A stretch of DNA of 64,000 nt from Cladobotryum mycophilum (GCA_036429605.1 JAVFKD010000002.1:3162001-3226000), one strand, 5' to 3'. Counted from the first letter of the stretch, positions 12,401 through 25,604 are shown. Notes: generated from the sequence alone by a model not told the origin. A program made the numbers and translations.

Positions 12401-13288
12401 GAGAGGCTGGAACCTGAACAATAGGATATCGACACATAGCCAACCCGAAACATTCAACACTGCCTCTGAATTACGATTCGACTTGCCGCTTTACTCGATT
12501 ATACGCAATCCGATTATGATCCTCGTCACTGCTCCTGGATTTTAGTCTTGATCTCGATCCCGATCTTTCATGCTGGGCAGACAACTCCTACAACAAGAGC
12601 CTGAGAAACGTCAGCTTGTCAACAACGGTTGCTGTCACTGCATATCGCTTGGACCATCTCGTAAGTTCAACCCTGTTCCCAGTCGCACCTCGTGAGCAGC
12701 ATCACAGCATGACCCTTGCAAAGCTGTCAAGGCTCCGTCGTGCCTGTCGCCGGTTTGTCGTTGTCCCGGAAGCTGCCGGGCGAAACTGTCATTCCTCATT
12801 CCTGTCCAACTCCTGCCTCACGCCTCTCGCCACTTCTTCCCTTCATTCCAGTTGCAGCCTTGGTGCTGCCTCTCACAACAATCCAGGCATTTTGCAGCTT
12901 GCTAATGACGCACTCGACTTGCTAGACCGAAGAGAAGTAGCGACCTTGACAGAGCTGGGATATCCTGTCCGGCAAGAGGAGCCGCCGCTGGTATCCGCCA
13001 CCTAATATATCGACAATTGTAATCATACCATTCGTTACCTCTCAACTAAACAACTCGACGGAAATTAGCGTGGAAACGCATCGAATATCGACTTGTCCTT
13101 CAGGCGTCGCTCATCACACCACCTTCCATCATATTACATACATTCGCCTTTCGCATTCCTGGATACGACATTGCTGCTTGGTTGGAAGACAACAAGGAAA
13201 GTGTTGTCTGGCCTTGGGCCACTAAACCAGGACTGGGGAGACCAGTATCCGATGATTCAACTGCCATAAAGTATCAACGGCCATCGCA
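12401..13288 (+). promoter_or_regulatory. Probable promoter and 5' leader of SH3-RasGEF gene, with candidate uORF
   Basis: This stretch is C/T-rich on the plus strand and is probably transcribed leader. A 98-codon ATG-started frame (12709-13005) lies 283 nt upstream of the main ATG and would be an upstream ORF if present in the mRNA. A good donor (GTAAGT at 12661) and an acceptor (TTTGCAG ending at 12897) could instead define a leader intron that removes the uORF start. I cannot tell which holds. Confidence 0.4.
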
Positions 13289-16200
13289 ATGCTAAGCGAC
13301 GAATCTATGCGAGCCAGTCTTCAGGTGGCTCCCCTGGAATTGACAAAACCCCAGCCTGATGTTGCCTGCGATGGATCGTACAACAGCAATGACTCTCAAA
13401 TCTCCAAACCGAATACAGCGACGAATACCGTATACGTTCAATCTCAAATGACGCCACCAGCTACCCCAAACGGCTCGCAGGAGGACTTGTCACAGGAGCC
13501 ATTTGTGCCACCTGTTTTTCACAACTTCCTGCGGGCCTTTTACCCTTTCCAGCCAGCCACATCTGTGACAGACGCCAGCGTTACACTACCTCTTGACGAA
13601 GGTGACGTCGTGTTGGTACATTCCGTGCACACAAATGGATGGGCGGATGGTACTCAATTGGCAACAGGATCGCGAGGATGGTTGCCGACAAACTACTGCG
13701 AAGCTTATGAGCCCGAGGAAATGAGAAGCCTTTTGAAGTCGCTCCTTAATTTCTGGGATCTACTACGGAGCACATCAGTCGATGACAGCGAAATATTTCA
13801 AAATCAAGAGTTTATGAAGGGCATCATTGGCGGTGTTCGTTATCTTTTGGTATGCCTCCTCATTGCTGCGAGAACCAGAGAGAGCCGCGTGACTAACATG
13901 TCTGCCTAGGAACGGACGCATTGTCTAACAAAAGAGTCGTTTCTCATTCAGCGAAGTGATGGTCTACGAAAATGTCGCAAATCGCTTCTATCGGAGCTCT
14001 CATCGCTGGTAAAGACGGCTAAACGCTTACAAGAAATACAGCGCGGGAGTGTGCAATCCATCGAGGATGAAGTAAATGACATGGTTGACCAAATGATTCT
14101 CAAGGCTTTCAAGATCGTCATCAAAGGTGTAAGATTTTTGGATGTCATGGATGATGAGAGAAGATCACGTCTGCCCCCTGTTATGTCTACTGTTGTGGAA
14201 GAAGCCTACATCCCACCTACTCCTCCTGCCGATCGTGCCGTTTTTGACGAACAAGGACATGAGACCGGTGGTGCAGTATCGACCGACCAGGCTGCCAGCA
14301 CGAGTACCGAGCTGACGACCGAGACTCGCCCTAGGAGCCAAGTGAGATGGAGCAAGAGGCTATCATCTCTGCATTCGCAGCCCAATGCAAATTCGTACAG
14401 ATTATCCCAAGGCAGTTATACTCAGGCAAATCGCCTATCCGCCACTATAACGCACCGAGTGTCTTTACTGCCCCAACACAGCCAACCTGATAATCTCGTC
14501 TCGGAGCGACTCACTAAAGCCAGCGACCAGTTCATCTCACACCTTGCCTCATTCATTGGTCGACTAAGGTTGAGGTCAGCGCGGCCAGAATTCAAGACAG
14601 CCATCACACTCTGCGTCTCCTCCGGAGGCGAGCTTTTGAAGATTATTGATTCCATCTGTAGCCAGAGTGGAACTGTGCCCGAAGGTCTTAGTAAAGCCAG
14701 GGCAACACTGAAGAAGCGCATCGAAACCTTGGTTCTCGCGGTGCGAGTGGTTCTAGTCGATGCCGAGACCGATGGCGCGGATATCATTGTGCCGCATGAT
14801 GATATTCTCCAAAAAGCAGCAGCAGCCTGCGTAAAGGCTGCGGGCGACTGTGTGACAAAGGCAACCACCACAATGGTCAAAATTGGAGATTTCGAGATTG
14901 ACCCGGAGAAAAACACAGAGCCAATTGATGTCAGCCATCCCGATATATTGGAAGATGGAGCAAAGACGCCAGTGGTTGTTGAAATAGACGATGCAGTTAG
15001 TGTTGCGGAGTCGACTCATACGGCCGAATCCATCTCCTCTTCGGTTCGACCAGCCAGCGTCGTTGCGCTTGATAAGCCGCTACCTCGAGTCCCTGACGAG
15101 AGCCCGGTTGCTGAAGAGCTAACTGAGCAAATCCGTTCGCCAGACATTTCCAGGCCGACATCAGCGCACGACGACAACATGTCTAGCACCGCATCATCTG
15201 TATCATCGATTCGTCCTTCACTCCCGCCTTTGCCGAAACTCACCACCACTCTTCTTCCAGCCGACCACCAGAGTATCACGGATAGCTATAGTCACGACCT
15301 TGACTTCAATCCAAACTTTGACATCATGACTGGCTCTAGCGCTGGAAGCAGTGCCACATATCTGAGCCGAGATTCCGAGACAAGCCTGATGTCTCAGAGC
15401 TCAACACGGGCTACCACCCCCGACCATTCTCTGGCACCTCGAAGCCAACCGTCAATGTCCGAGTTGAGCGCTGCTGGAAGCTCTACTAATACAGAAGAAG
15501 GAGATGACGTCGAGTGCCGATTACTAGAAAAGACTTACGCTTACGAGCTCGTGTTCAACAAGGAAGGCCAGGTGACTGGAGGTTCTTTACCCGCACTGGT
15601 CGAGCGGTTAACGACCCACGAAGCTACACCGGATGCTACTTTTGTCTCGACTTTTTATCTCACATTTCGACTCTTTTGCACCCCTATCAAGCTGGCAGAG
15701 GCTCTCATTGACCGTTTTGAATACGTCGGAGAATCGCCTCACATGGCCGCAGCAGTTCGCCTGCGAGTGTCCAATGCTTTCAAGGGCTGGCTCGAGTCTC
15801 ACTGGCGGGATCAGACAGATCGTGAAGCACTTAAACTGATTGTCCCATTTGCTGAAAACCAGCTTGGTGCCATTCTGCCCTCTGCAAGTGGCAGACTGCT
15901 CGAGCTTGCACACAAGGTGTCTGGTGATGGAGCTTTGGTGCCCAGATTCGTCTCCTCAATGGGCAGAACAAACACTACACTTAACCAACTTGTCCCGGCC
16001 GATCTTCCTCTTCCCTCTCCTGTGCTCTCCAAGAGTCAACTCAATCTGCTCAATGCCTTCAAGGCTGGAGCAGCCACACCTACCATTATGGATTTTGATC
16101 CCCTGGAGTTGGCACGCCAATTGACTGTTAAGCAAATGAGCATTTTCTGCTCAATTTTGCCCGAGGAGCTTCTTTCATCCCAGTGGATGAAGAAGGGCGG

Positions 16201-16978
16201 TGTCGATGCGCCCAACGTCAAGGCCATGTCTTCTCTATCGACAGACCTCTCCAACCTAGTTGCTGAGACGATTCTTCAGCATACAGAGATTAAGAAGCGA
16301 GCCGCGGTTATCAAGCAATGGATTAAAATTGCTCATCAGTGCCTTGAGCTCAACAACTATGATGGTGTTATGGCCATCATTTGCAGCTTAAACAGCAGCA
16401 CTATTAGCCGTCTGCGCAAGACTTGGGATACAATCTCATTAAAGCGCAAGGAGACTCTGCAGAACCTTCAGGAAATAGTGGAGCCATCACAGAACAACAA
16501 AGTACTCCGTACCCGGCTCCAGGATCATGTACCACCGTGTCTGCCTTTTCTTGGCATGTATCTTACTGATCTAACATTTGTTGATATTGGCAATCCGGCA
16601 ACGAAGCAACTCTCATTGGGCAGTGATGCAGACGAAGATGGTGCTGGTGGACTCACCGTCGTCAACTTTGACAAACACACTCGAACAGCCAAGATCATTG
16701 GGGAGCTCCAGCGATTCCAGATTCCCTATCGTCTGACTGAAGTACCTGAGATGCAGGACTGGATGTCGGCGCAGATTCAGCGGATACACGAGGGTGACCA
16801 GGGAAATGTCCAGGTTTCCTACTACCGCAAGAGCTTGTTGTTGGAGCCCCGCGAAGCCGTGCCAAGGCGCGACGTCGAGCCAGCAACTCCCATGACCACA
16901 TCGGCTCCTACCTCTCGCGGGGACCTGTTTGGCTGGATGTCACGCGGTGGGCAAGCCTCGGGAGCATCACAGCTATAG
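13289..16978 (+). CDS. SH3-domain Ras guanine nucleotide exchange factor, Cdc25-like
   Basis: Two exons, 13289-13849 and 13910-16978, with a 60-nt phase-0 intron (GTATGC...CTAAC...TAG), encode about 1209 residues. An SH3 domain spans about residues 80-140 (FYPFQP, then LDEGDVVLVHS, then GWLPTNYCEAY). A long Ser/Thr-rich linker follows. A RasGEF N-terminal module starts near residue 730 (YELVFNKEGQVTGG, TFYLTFRLFCTP) and the catalytic RasGEF domain near 916 (DPLELARQLTVKQMSIF, ending around PPCLPFLGMYLTDL). This is the architecture of yeast Cdc25 and related fungal GEFs that load Ras with GTP upstream of adenylate cyclase and MAPK signalling. The N-terminal SH3 probably anchors it at the membrane. 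The start is the first ATG in frame ahead of the SH3 domain. The gene looks intact. Confidence 0.93.
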
Positions 16979-19900
16979 AGAACTCGGTATGCTCTCAAAC
17001 CTGTTGATATTTCGATGAATGACGTCTGGAATGACACCTCTACATACCTGACCTCTGCCGCACATATTCTTCACTGATAACTACATTCGACTTTGATACC
17101 CATGGCTTTTGTTGCTGTTTTCTGTTTTTATTTAATTACCCGGGATATTTTGTCGTCCCACTTGCGCAGCATTTTAACGTCTGATTCCGAATGACCATTT
17201 TTTCATGAGCAAAGAAGTGGAGTTCGTTTTGACTTTTTGTTTTTTGGACTGTACCATTACGACAGAACAAGAGGAGAAGGGCTAGGAGCTGGTTGTGGTT
17301 GCAAAAGCACCGCAATAGATATGGCCTAGGGAGTACAAACAGGCTTGTTTTTAAGGACTACAAGTCTCTCCCTCCTTCTCTGGCGAAAATTGGAGAGTGG
17401 GACTTGATAGTACCCATTACTTTCGATATGTTGTCTCATATTCAGGCTACGAAATGGAGTTTTGTGATTTCTTTGAGATGAGTGGGGTGTATGGGCGTTG
17501 AAAAGGGTCAACTTTGGATTGAATCCATGTGTTTGGATGGCCATGGAATCTGGGTTGTGGGCTGAAGAAAATCACGGAACCCCTTTCGCCAACACCACAT
17601 TAATGGCGTCATGATGGGATGGGCGGCTTGCAAAAAATGAAAAAAAGTTTTGTGTGTATAAAGATAATTTGTATCAGATGACGAGCCAACGAGAGTAGAA
17701 ATAACATGTTAGATTCTAAGTCTGCAAATATGACCCCCTTGTATTGTGAATGATGGCTTCAAGTGACAATGGAATGCATTCATTGGCATAGGTGATGGAG
17801 GCTGCCGATACAATCTGCAACATTATGCATCACACTGATAAGCATATCTCTTAGCTTTTGATGGCACAGTGGTAATTAGAGCCCATGGGCACGTCCACAT
17901 GGAGGAGTGGGAATCCGAAACAAGGTGGTAAGAATGGGATCTGAACTCTTGAGATTCGTTCCGTTTCCCCAGAGACTTGATGAACCACTGGGGCTGCAGG
18001 GGGATCGGTAGAACGGAATCCAACGTGGGAGACAGAATCAATAGCACGTGTAATGGATGGTTGCTGTTATGCAAGTCCAGAGTGGAATTGTGGGTTCAAT
18101 TATTGCTTGACATGCCAATCCTCGGAGCATGGTACTACGCCACCAGTGGTTGGTTCATGTGCCATGTATGCCATGGGGATTCTTTTTGGTAGTTGTAGTT
18201 GTGAGTAGCTGGAGAAGAGTCATTCCTTGATGGTCCTGTGAGTAAACAACACCACGATCCTTCCAAGATTCTCGACTTATTAGTATTCGCATACCAGTAA
18301 TAGTTGATTACTAGTCTACTCGCGTAGAGATTGCTTCAAATGAAACATGGGAGTCCTCGCCAAGGATTAAGCACATCCGGGGATGCGGTTGGCGCCTGTC
18401 GAACCACGAGGCGAATGTAACATCAAGTCTGGAGCTTCCATACAACATGCATGCAAAGCCATGTGGATGTGCAGAATACAATGCTGGGGCCGTTGTTGCA
18501 ACAATGATGGGATGGCTGGCTTCCTTCAGCCCTTGACTCGTGCTCTAAGGATTGCTCAAACTACCTATCAAAAGCACAAGTAGCATTGCATTGCGTCTCT
18601 AGCTCCTGTTGTTCATGGTTGTGTGTGTGTATGTAACCCCCCAATTGCCAAAGGCACCGTATCTTGCAGATTCACTATCAAACCGCACGTGTATACAGCG
18701 AAACTAGTGGGTTTAATAGCAGTCATGTGCATATTTACAGGTCGACGTGGAGGCATATTGCCTGCAAGCGTAGACACTCTTATTAATTAGGACGTGAAAT
18801 CAATGTCGTACAGAAAAGTCAGTGGGGTAGTATTGAGGGGGTTGCTTGGAAGGAAGAGGGTTGCCAGGTTCGTGATTAGTACGCGGAAACATGTGGATTG
18901 AGAGCTTGAGATTGGATCAGCTAATGGGGCATATGATGGAAGCGGCTTGAGCTGGGGGACAAATCCCAAGTCAGAAGCACGACCTCGTAGCCATGTAAGA
19001 GTGAGCCAATTGTGCCATCATCGTAATGCACGGTAGGTTGTTATTATTAACATCCCGAGCCGTCTCAGGCTCACATCCAGAAAGCAGAATATTGGAGTGC
19101 ATGAATGAGTGGCAAGAACCTCGGCTGAGCCGGTCTCACTTATGAGCAAAGATTACGACAGACAAGGGACCTTGTCAGTCCTGACTCTCTGTATCTACTA
19201 CAAGTACTATCGAATTATCGGCGGAGAAGGATGAAATGAAATGAAAGGATGGGGTAAAGTCACATGAGATCTGTTATAAAGGGGAACCAACAGAATTTGG
19301 GCGATGCGATACCGAGCACCTAGAAGCTGGAGTGAACATTTTCCGCGCGGAGACATGCACCCCAGAAACCTTGGGGCTTGGAGGCGTACTTTTGGCTGCG
19401 CGGGTACGGAAAATTGAACTAGTATGTTGAGGAGGTGGGTGAGGGTGAGGGATGAGATGAGGGAACGTTACGTTGCATGCAAGGGTGGTGGTCTAGGCCA
19501 ACTTCGGAGAAAAAAACGATCTTCTGTGCACGAGAGATGGTGTTCGGCTTCTCTACTGTAAGAGCTGGAGGCTTTCTGCTGCATAGCGGGCAGGTGACCT
19601 CTGTGGATGCCGCCCGTCCTTGGCTGCGACGGGCTGGGTCCTCTTGGCATTGTTGTTGTTGATTCGTTGCATGCCATGGTGCCCAAAAGCCCTACCCCAT
19701 GGAATTCTTCTTGAAGGTATGTACAAGTAGGTAGGCGTGGTGTCCACAAGAGGAGCTGCATTGATATGGAGTTTGTTGGTTGGGAGGAGGCTGATAAACG
19801 GGAAATGGAATCAGCAAGACAAGGAGATAAGGGGGTCGAAGAGATGATATCTATGCCATGGGAATTAAAATCGCTATCAGCAAAGGACGGGCGATATGGA

Positions 19901-20695
19901 CTGCATATCTACTACTATCTCATGGTGTTGGCGATCCTTCAAGCGCAGTAGAGGGGAGCGCAGAGGAGCGCAGAGCATACCCACCCACCCATCCTTTTTC
20001 TTTTTCTTCTCTTTTTCATTTCGGCGCACTTGTCACGGCTGGGGCACGGCAATCTACTGCAACGGGGCCGGTCAATTTAATCAAGGGCCTGGTAGCCACC
20101 GTCAGCTAATCTGCCAACCAACAGACAACACACCCGTTTTTGTCCATGGTGGCCGCCGCGATCTGGGGCTTTTTGTCAACGCTGCCAATCAAGACTAGAT
20201 GCCATTCGGGCCTTCACCCGGCGGGCTTACAAGCCCCGTGCTGAGTGAGGTGAGGTGAGCGCGAGGGAGAGGGTAGGCAGATGATGAGATGAGTTTCAGG
20301 GACTGAAATCAGCACAGCTGAGAGATATGGATGGAAGAACCATGCCAAGCGCACAGTAAGAGACTCTGGTGCAAAGCAAGCAAGCAAAGCTTATAGAGGA
20401 TATGAAATCATTGTTACAGAGGGAATTTAGCAGTAACAGCTGTATTATCACACAGGGTTGCCTCTTTGGGTAAAACTTCCGCATTTGGAATAGCACTCCG
20501 AGTCGCGCGACGACCTTCACAATAAGAAAGAACTGGCCGACCAAAGAGGGCCCCTGGGAAAACGCCCATACCACCACACCCTCTGTTCCCCCTCCAAGAT
20601 GGCGGAGAATCCTTGAAAGACCTCCAAACTTTTATTTATTTATTGTTGAATTGGAAACCATCCTTGCCCATTCATACAGGTGGTTGCTACCAACG

Positions 20696-20717
20696 ACACA
20701 CACACACGCACACACTC
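20696..20717. repeat. CA microsatellite
   Basis: A short ACACAC tract interrupted by single G bases (ACACACACACGCACACAC). A second simple tract of CTT units follows around 20750-20772. Both are ordinary simple-sequence DNA. Confidence 0.7.
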
Positions 20718-21277
20718 AATGAGAGGAGCGGCTTGGATTGCACCCATTTTCTTCTTCTTCGTCTTCTTCTTGCATGTGGAGGTATGGAGTACTAATGAGC
20801 AAACATTGGTCCCATATTCCAGCCCAATGGATTCTAGACTTACTCTGGAGTATCGGATATGTAGCTACAAAGTTTGGCTCAAAGGCACGGTAGCCTTCAT
20901 GGCACGGGCTACCCGTTGCCAAACAAAACGTACATACCTACGAGCATGAACAAATTCCCTAAGGCATAGAGGTATCGTGTACGTGTACTCATCCCAGCTT
21001 CTATCTTGGGGGAGTGCCAAAAGTTTGCTACTCCGTACAACCACCTGCTTATTGCAAGTCGCGTGTGCTGTGGCGGCCAAACCGAGGGTGGGTGGCCGAA
21101 CGGGCTCCGGTGTGCGGCTCGTCGCTGGCTCCAACGTGTGGCGTATTAAAACGTAACCAGGATTCCCTTCTATTCTTATCAATGGTCAATGGTTCAAGTG
21201 ATTCTTGGGTAGCATTCATCCTCCGCTACCCTTTTTCCATAGAACAAAAAGAACGTTTGGTCTTTCCTGCCTGAGGA

Positions 21278-21291
21278 CCCCCCCCCCCCCC
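21278..21291. repeat. Poly-C run
   Basis: A run of about 14 C bases between GAGGA and TAGC. It is the longest C homopolymer in the window. Its exact length may be unreliable, given the suspected homopolymer contractions elsewhere. Confidence 0.7.
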
Positions 21292-22372
21292 TAGCATGCT
21301 ACGTCGATACACGAGAACGAGGGCGAAGGCGAGAGGGCGATCTAGATCACGTATCCCGAAGTGATACCAACAAGACAATGGCTATATTTGGCTACCATCT
21401 ACAAGTAGTATCTATTACCTGTTTCTTGTTGCTTTTCGTGTCTTATTACTCCCGCTATCCGTGTCTGATCGTTCACCGTTGTTGGACTGCTAAACCGCGG
21501 ATATGAATGAGCCTTGGCCGTGACCCATGTTGATTCTGTTTGTCACGACGCAGCCTATCTCGGGGCTCCCCATGCAGGTTGTGTCCATCTGCACACCCTT
21601 ACCTTACCACATCTCCAATTGTCACGTAGCGCTTCTCCATGCTCGTCCTCTTTTTACCCACACCGTCGCCCCCGGTGGCACCAACCAACCAAACTTTACG
21701 GAGGAACTAGATTGGTACATACAGTTTTCCGGCCAATGCCCCCCGTTGCTACCAACGCCTCGGGATCCATGGTCGAATACCACATCCCCCCATGTACGAA
21801 CCACGCGACCCAAGGGAAGGTACTCTTTCTTTTTTCCTTTCTCAATCAATCAATCCATCGTTGGAACCCTTGCCTTGTGTGATACGGTGCGACCTTGGGG
21901 ACTTCCCCCAACCAACGGCCTCCGCACTCAACCCCAAGCGATCCCTCCATCCGTCTATGCATCCATCCATTTGGCAGCTAGGCTAGGCAAGGTAGCTAGC
22001 TGTGTAAGTTAGGTTGTTCCATCCCCTGGAGCGTGGGACGTGGGGCCCTGCCAATACTACCCTCCAATTCTCCAAGTGAGATCTGCACCCGCGACCTTCA
22101 AATATCCTCCATCCCCCCGCCTGTTTCTAGATCTTCTTTGTTCGACTCGTCCATCTTCATCTTGCTTCAATATACCCGGCAACGGCTGCCTTTTTCTTAC
22201 AACCGATTCCGTTCAGGTCTCGGCTGGTTCCGTTGAGCCACACACACGTGCGACGACGCCTTCGACGATAGCGCGTCTATAATACTTGTTTTTTTCTTCC
22301 CTACACACTCTACTCTCGAGAAACCGTACTAAAGCCAATTCGTGGTTGATACACTAAAAAAAAACCTTCACC

Positions 22373-24114
22373 ATGGCCGAGGAAACAAAGGGAGGCCAGG
22401 AAGTGGCCGTCGACCACGCTGTGGACGCATATGCGACCACCCAGAACCCGGGCTCTGTTCCTAGACCCAAGGGCTGGATTTACAAGGGCTTCCGCATTGG
22501 AGGCAAGGAAATCTGGTTTGCCTCGCCTAGAATCCAGCTGCTCATGGTTTCCATGGTTTGCTTCTTGTGCCCTGGCATGTACAACGCCCTCACTGGTCTT
22601 GGAGGTGGTGGTCAAGTCGATCCTCATGCTCAAGACAAGGCTGCTATTGCTCTGTACAGTACCTTCTCTGTTGTTGGTTTCTTCGCTGGCACTTTCGCCA
22701 ACCGTCTTGGTCTCCGCCTTACTCTTGGTATTGGTGGTCTCGGATACTGCATCTACAGCGCCTCTTTCCTCAGCTACAACCACAACCAGAATATCGGATT
22801 CGTCGTCTTTGCCGGTGCCTTCCTTGGTATCTGCGCTGGTCTCCTGTGGACCGCTCAGGGTGCCATTATGATGTCCTACCCTACTGAGGAAAAGAAGGGC
22901 CGTTATATTTCATGGTTCTGGATCATTTTCAACCTTGGTGCAGTCATTGGCTCTCTGGTAAGTGCTTTCCAAACCTGCTCCTCGGTTGAATATTGCTTTG
23001 TACTGACTGGTCTATTATAGGTCCCTCTGGCTCAGAACATCCACAGCACCTCCGGTAGTGTCAATGACGGTACCTACGCTGCCTTCATTGTCCTCATGTT
23101 CATCGGTTCCCTCATCTCGCTCTTCATGTTGAATGCGGACAAGATTATTCGTGAGGATGGCACCAAGGTTATCCTGATGAAGAACCCTTCCTGGAGCAGC
23201 GAGTTCATGGGTCTTTGGGAGACTCTCTACACCATGCCTTGGATTCTCTTGCTCTTCCCCATGTTCTTCGCCTCCAACATCTTCTATACTTATCAGAACA
23301 ACGACATGAATGCCGCTCAGTTCAACATCCGCACCCGAGCCCTCAACAACTTGCTCTACTGGCTTGCCCAGATTTTCGGCGCCGTTCTCAACGGCTATGC
23401 TCTCGATTACCCAGGCATCCGTCGTAGCGTCAAGGCCAGGATCGTTTTCGGCTTCCTGTTCACTTTGACTTTCGCCATCTGGGGTGGTGGATATGCCTGG
23501 CAAAAGAAGCAGCCCACTCGAGCCGAGACTTCATTGAAGAGCTTTGATGCTTTGAAGGTTGACTGGACCGATGGTGGAGAGCGTTTCATTGGTCCCATGT
23601 TCCTTTACTTCTTCTACGGCTTCTACGATGCCATCTGGCAGACCTGCATCTACTGGTGAGTTATTGACTAAAGGAGGGACCGACAAGAGACGGTAATGAA
23701 CTCTTTCTAACTTTGAATAGGTACATGGGTGCTCTTTCCAACTCGGGACGCAAGTCTGCGAACATGGCTGGCTTCTACAAGAGTATGTCAACCCCTGAAC
23801 CCCTGAACCCCTGAATTCATCAACTCAAGCCCCTGAATCCCCTCAACGTCGAATTAATGCTAACTCGCGCGCGTTTAGGTATACAGTCAGTAGGCGCCGT
23901 AGCTTGGTGGAAGCTAGATCTCGACAAGACGCCTTTCAACACCATGTTTGCTTCAACTTGGGGTGTCCTGGCTGGCTCCCTCGTTGTCGCGGCACCACTG
24001 ATCTTCTTCAAGATCCAGGATCACGTAGCCATGGAAGAGGACCTCAAGTTCAGTGACGAGACCGTTGAGGACGTCGTTATTGGAGCTGGTAAGACGGTTG
24101 ATGGCGAGGCTTGA
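22373..24114 (+). CDS. UNC93-like (DUF895) MFS-fold membrane protein
   Basis: Four exons, 22373-22957, 23021-23655, 23721-23782 and 23879-24114, join in phase to give 505 residues. The protein starts with a soluble segment of about 45 residues and then has around ten to twelve hydrophobic helices. FYKGFRIGGKEIWFASPR-like sequence ahead of the first helix, NALTGLGGGGQ after it, and WTAQGAIMMSYP and YWYMGALSNSGRKSAN later are typical of fungal UNC93-like proteins (PF05978). Substrate and direction are unknown for this fungal group. The ATG follows an A-rich context (ACACTAAAAAAAAACC) and a long C/T-rich leader. Intron 3 (23783-23878) contains tandem CCCCTGAA units. No frame breaks are seen. Confidence 0.9.
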
Positions 24115-24876
24115 GGTGGTTGATACTCAGAAACCAGGGGGTTGTATCGTGTGTGTGTTGGTGAATATTCCCAGATAATAGCGGTGCTTTACTGAATGAT
24201 CTCGGTTCGATCTTAATGAGAAACCAATTAAGAAGATTATATTGCGTGCTTCAGGCGTCATTTCTGTGATTTTGTGATGCCCCTCCCCCTACTGAGCTCA
24301 GGGGCTAACAACCTTATCGTGGAGATGATTCTACATTTCAATCCAGCCAAATTAAAAACCTTGACGGATACAATAAACGATTTGCATCAACGACATCCCA
24401 TATTCATGAGGAAAACACTTCTTTCCTCATGGTAAAAGCAGGGAGGGACTAAAAATTGGCAGTCCTAAGAATCTCAGCAGCGCAACCCCGACACTACACA
24501 ATCACCCCTATCAAGATGCTTGACCTATTTTGAAGCCCTTGTGAATTACTAGAAACAGATATTGGCCTTCGGTCTCATGCTTTTCAAGGATCTGTCATTC
24601 ACTCGATCTACATAATCGCCCCTCAGGTCAAATATCGACGTATGGGAGAATATCCAGACCGAGAGGCCGGCAAACTCCCACCTAGGTGTAAACTGTATAC
24701 CGAACACATTCACCATATTGCTTGACATTGGATAGGCAAGAACATCGCGAGCTTAGTCTACATCACCTCCTCGCTTCGCTAGTCATAGCTGGCGGTGGGG
24801 AAATGGGAAGCAAAAGAGAATTATCCAGACACATAAGAAGTATTGGCTGTGTAGTAATAATAATAATAGGAATGTT
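24115..24876. other. Intergenic, 3' side of UNC93-like gene
   Basis: About 760 bp with no gene supportable on either strand. It runs from the UNC93-like stop codon to the first unit of the 19-nt minisatellite. A short TAATAATAATAA tract lies just before the array (24854-24868). Confidence 0.5.
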
Positions 24877-25047
24877 AAGCAACATGGGGTAATATACAGA
24901 AATAGGAGAGAGATACAGCAACATGAGGAATAATCAGCAACACGAGGAATGATCGGCAACATGAGGAATATCTAGCAACAGAGGGAATATTCAGCAACAC
25001 GAGGAATGATCGGCAACAGAGGGAATATTCAGCAATATGGGAAACAG
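24877..25047. repeat. 19-nt minisatellite, left flank of accessory cassette
   Basis: Nine consecutive 19-nt units read without gaps, for example ACAGCAACATGAGGAATAA, TCAGCAACACGAGGAATGA, TCGGCAACATGAGGAATAT and TCGGCAACAGAGGGAATAT. The best units differ at only 2 to 4 positions, so this is the best-conserved array of the three. It lies upstream of the decayed NTPase coding region. Related arrays are at 1-106 and 28172-28285. Confidence 0.88.
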
Positions 25048-25414
25048 TTGGTAACCCATGACGTGTCTCGCTATAATGAATGAAACTTTGTGATGCTAAA
25101 CACTAGGATGCTCTACCCATTCTTAGCTCACTAGGCTTATGAGTCTTTATCATAGTTAGGATTGTTAACTACTCGATTTAAAGTTTACGCTTATGAATGA
25201 AATACCAGAGATAAAACTTAAGTGGTACTGTAAAGCGGGGTAACGCGCACGGAGAAGTAATAGAGTTGCGAATTCGAACTTCAAAGTGGCATTACCAGAA
25301 GCGCACCAAAAGTAATATGAGGATACGGTAATCATTTGAAACTCCAAGAAACAGTAACTCTACTCAACCTCTGATTACAGTTACTGCCTCTGCAAACACC
25401 GCCCCACTACTTAC

Positions 25415-25588
25415 TATAAATTCAGCATCCTTCCCCTCTTCTCTTTCTTTTTTCCTCTTTCCTTCCTCCATCACCAGCAGCATTCCCAATCCTACAGTCA
25501 ACCTTGCTCTAGATATCGACTTTATTGCTCAAATTATCAGCCTTCTTACCCAAGACATCACTATACAATATCCTCAATATCACAAAAC
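25415..25588 (+). promoter_or_regulatory. Candidate core promoter of accessory cassette
   Basis: A TATAAA at 25415-25420 is followed by a 39-nt pyrimidine tract (25431-25469), a common layout of filamentous-ascomycete core promoters. The first downstream ATG codons are at 25589 and 25605. The promoter looks better preserved than the coding sequence behind it. Confidence 0.5.
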
Positions 25589-25604
25589 ATGCCAACAAAG
25601 CACG

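Larger units (their letters stand above)
16979..22372. other. Long intergenic region without supportable genes
   Basis: About 5.4 kb between the RasGEF gene and the UNC93-like gene. No ORF shows conserved motifs or plausible exon chains. It contains TACAAGTA at 19199, 19722 and 21400, a TACTCCGTA site at 21029, a CA-rich microsatellite near 20696-20717 and a poly-C run at 21278-21291. From about 21500 the sequence becomes C/T-rich, consistent with the promoter and leader of the UNC93-like gene. Confidence 0.5.

Noticed and set aside
22310..22783. 157-codon open frame antisense to the UNC93-like gene
   Set aside because: Shadow of the sense coding sequence; no motif of its own.
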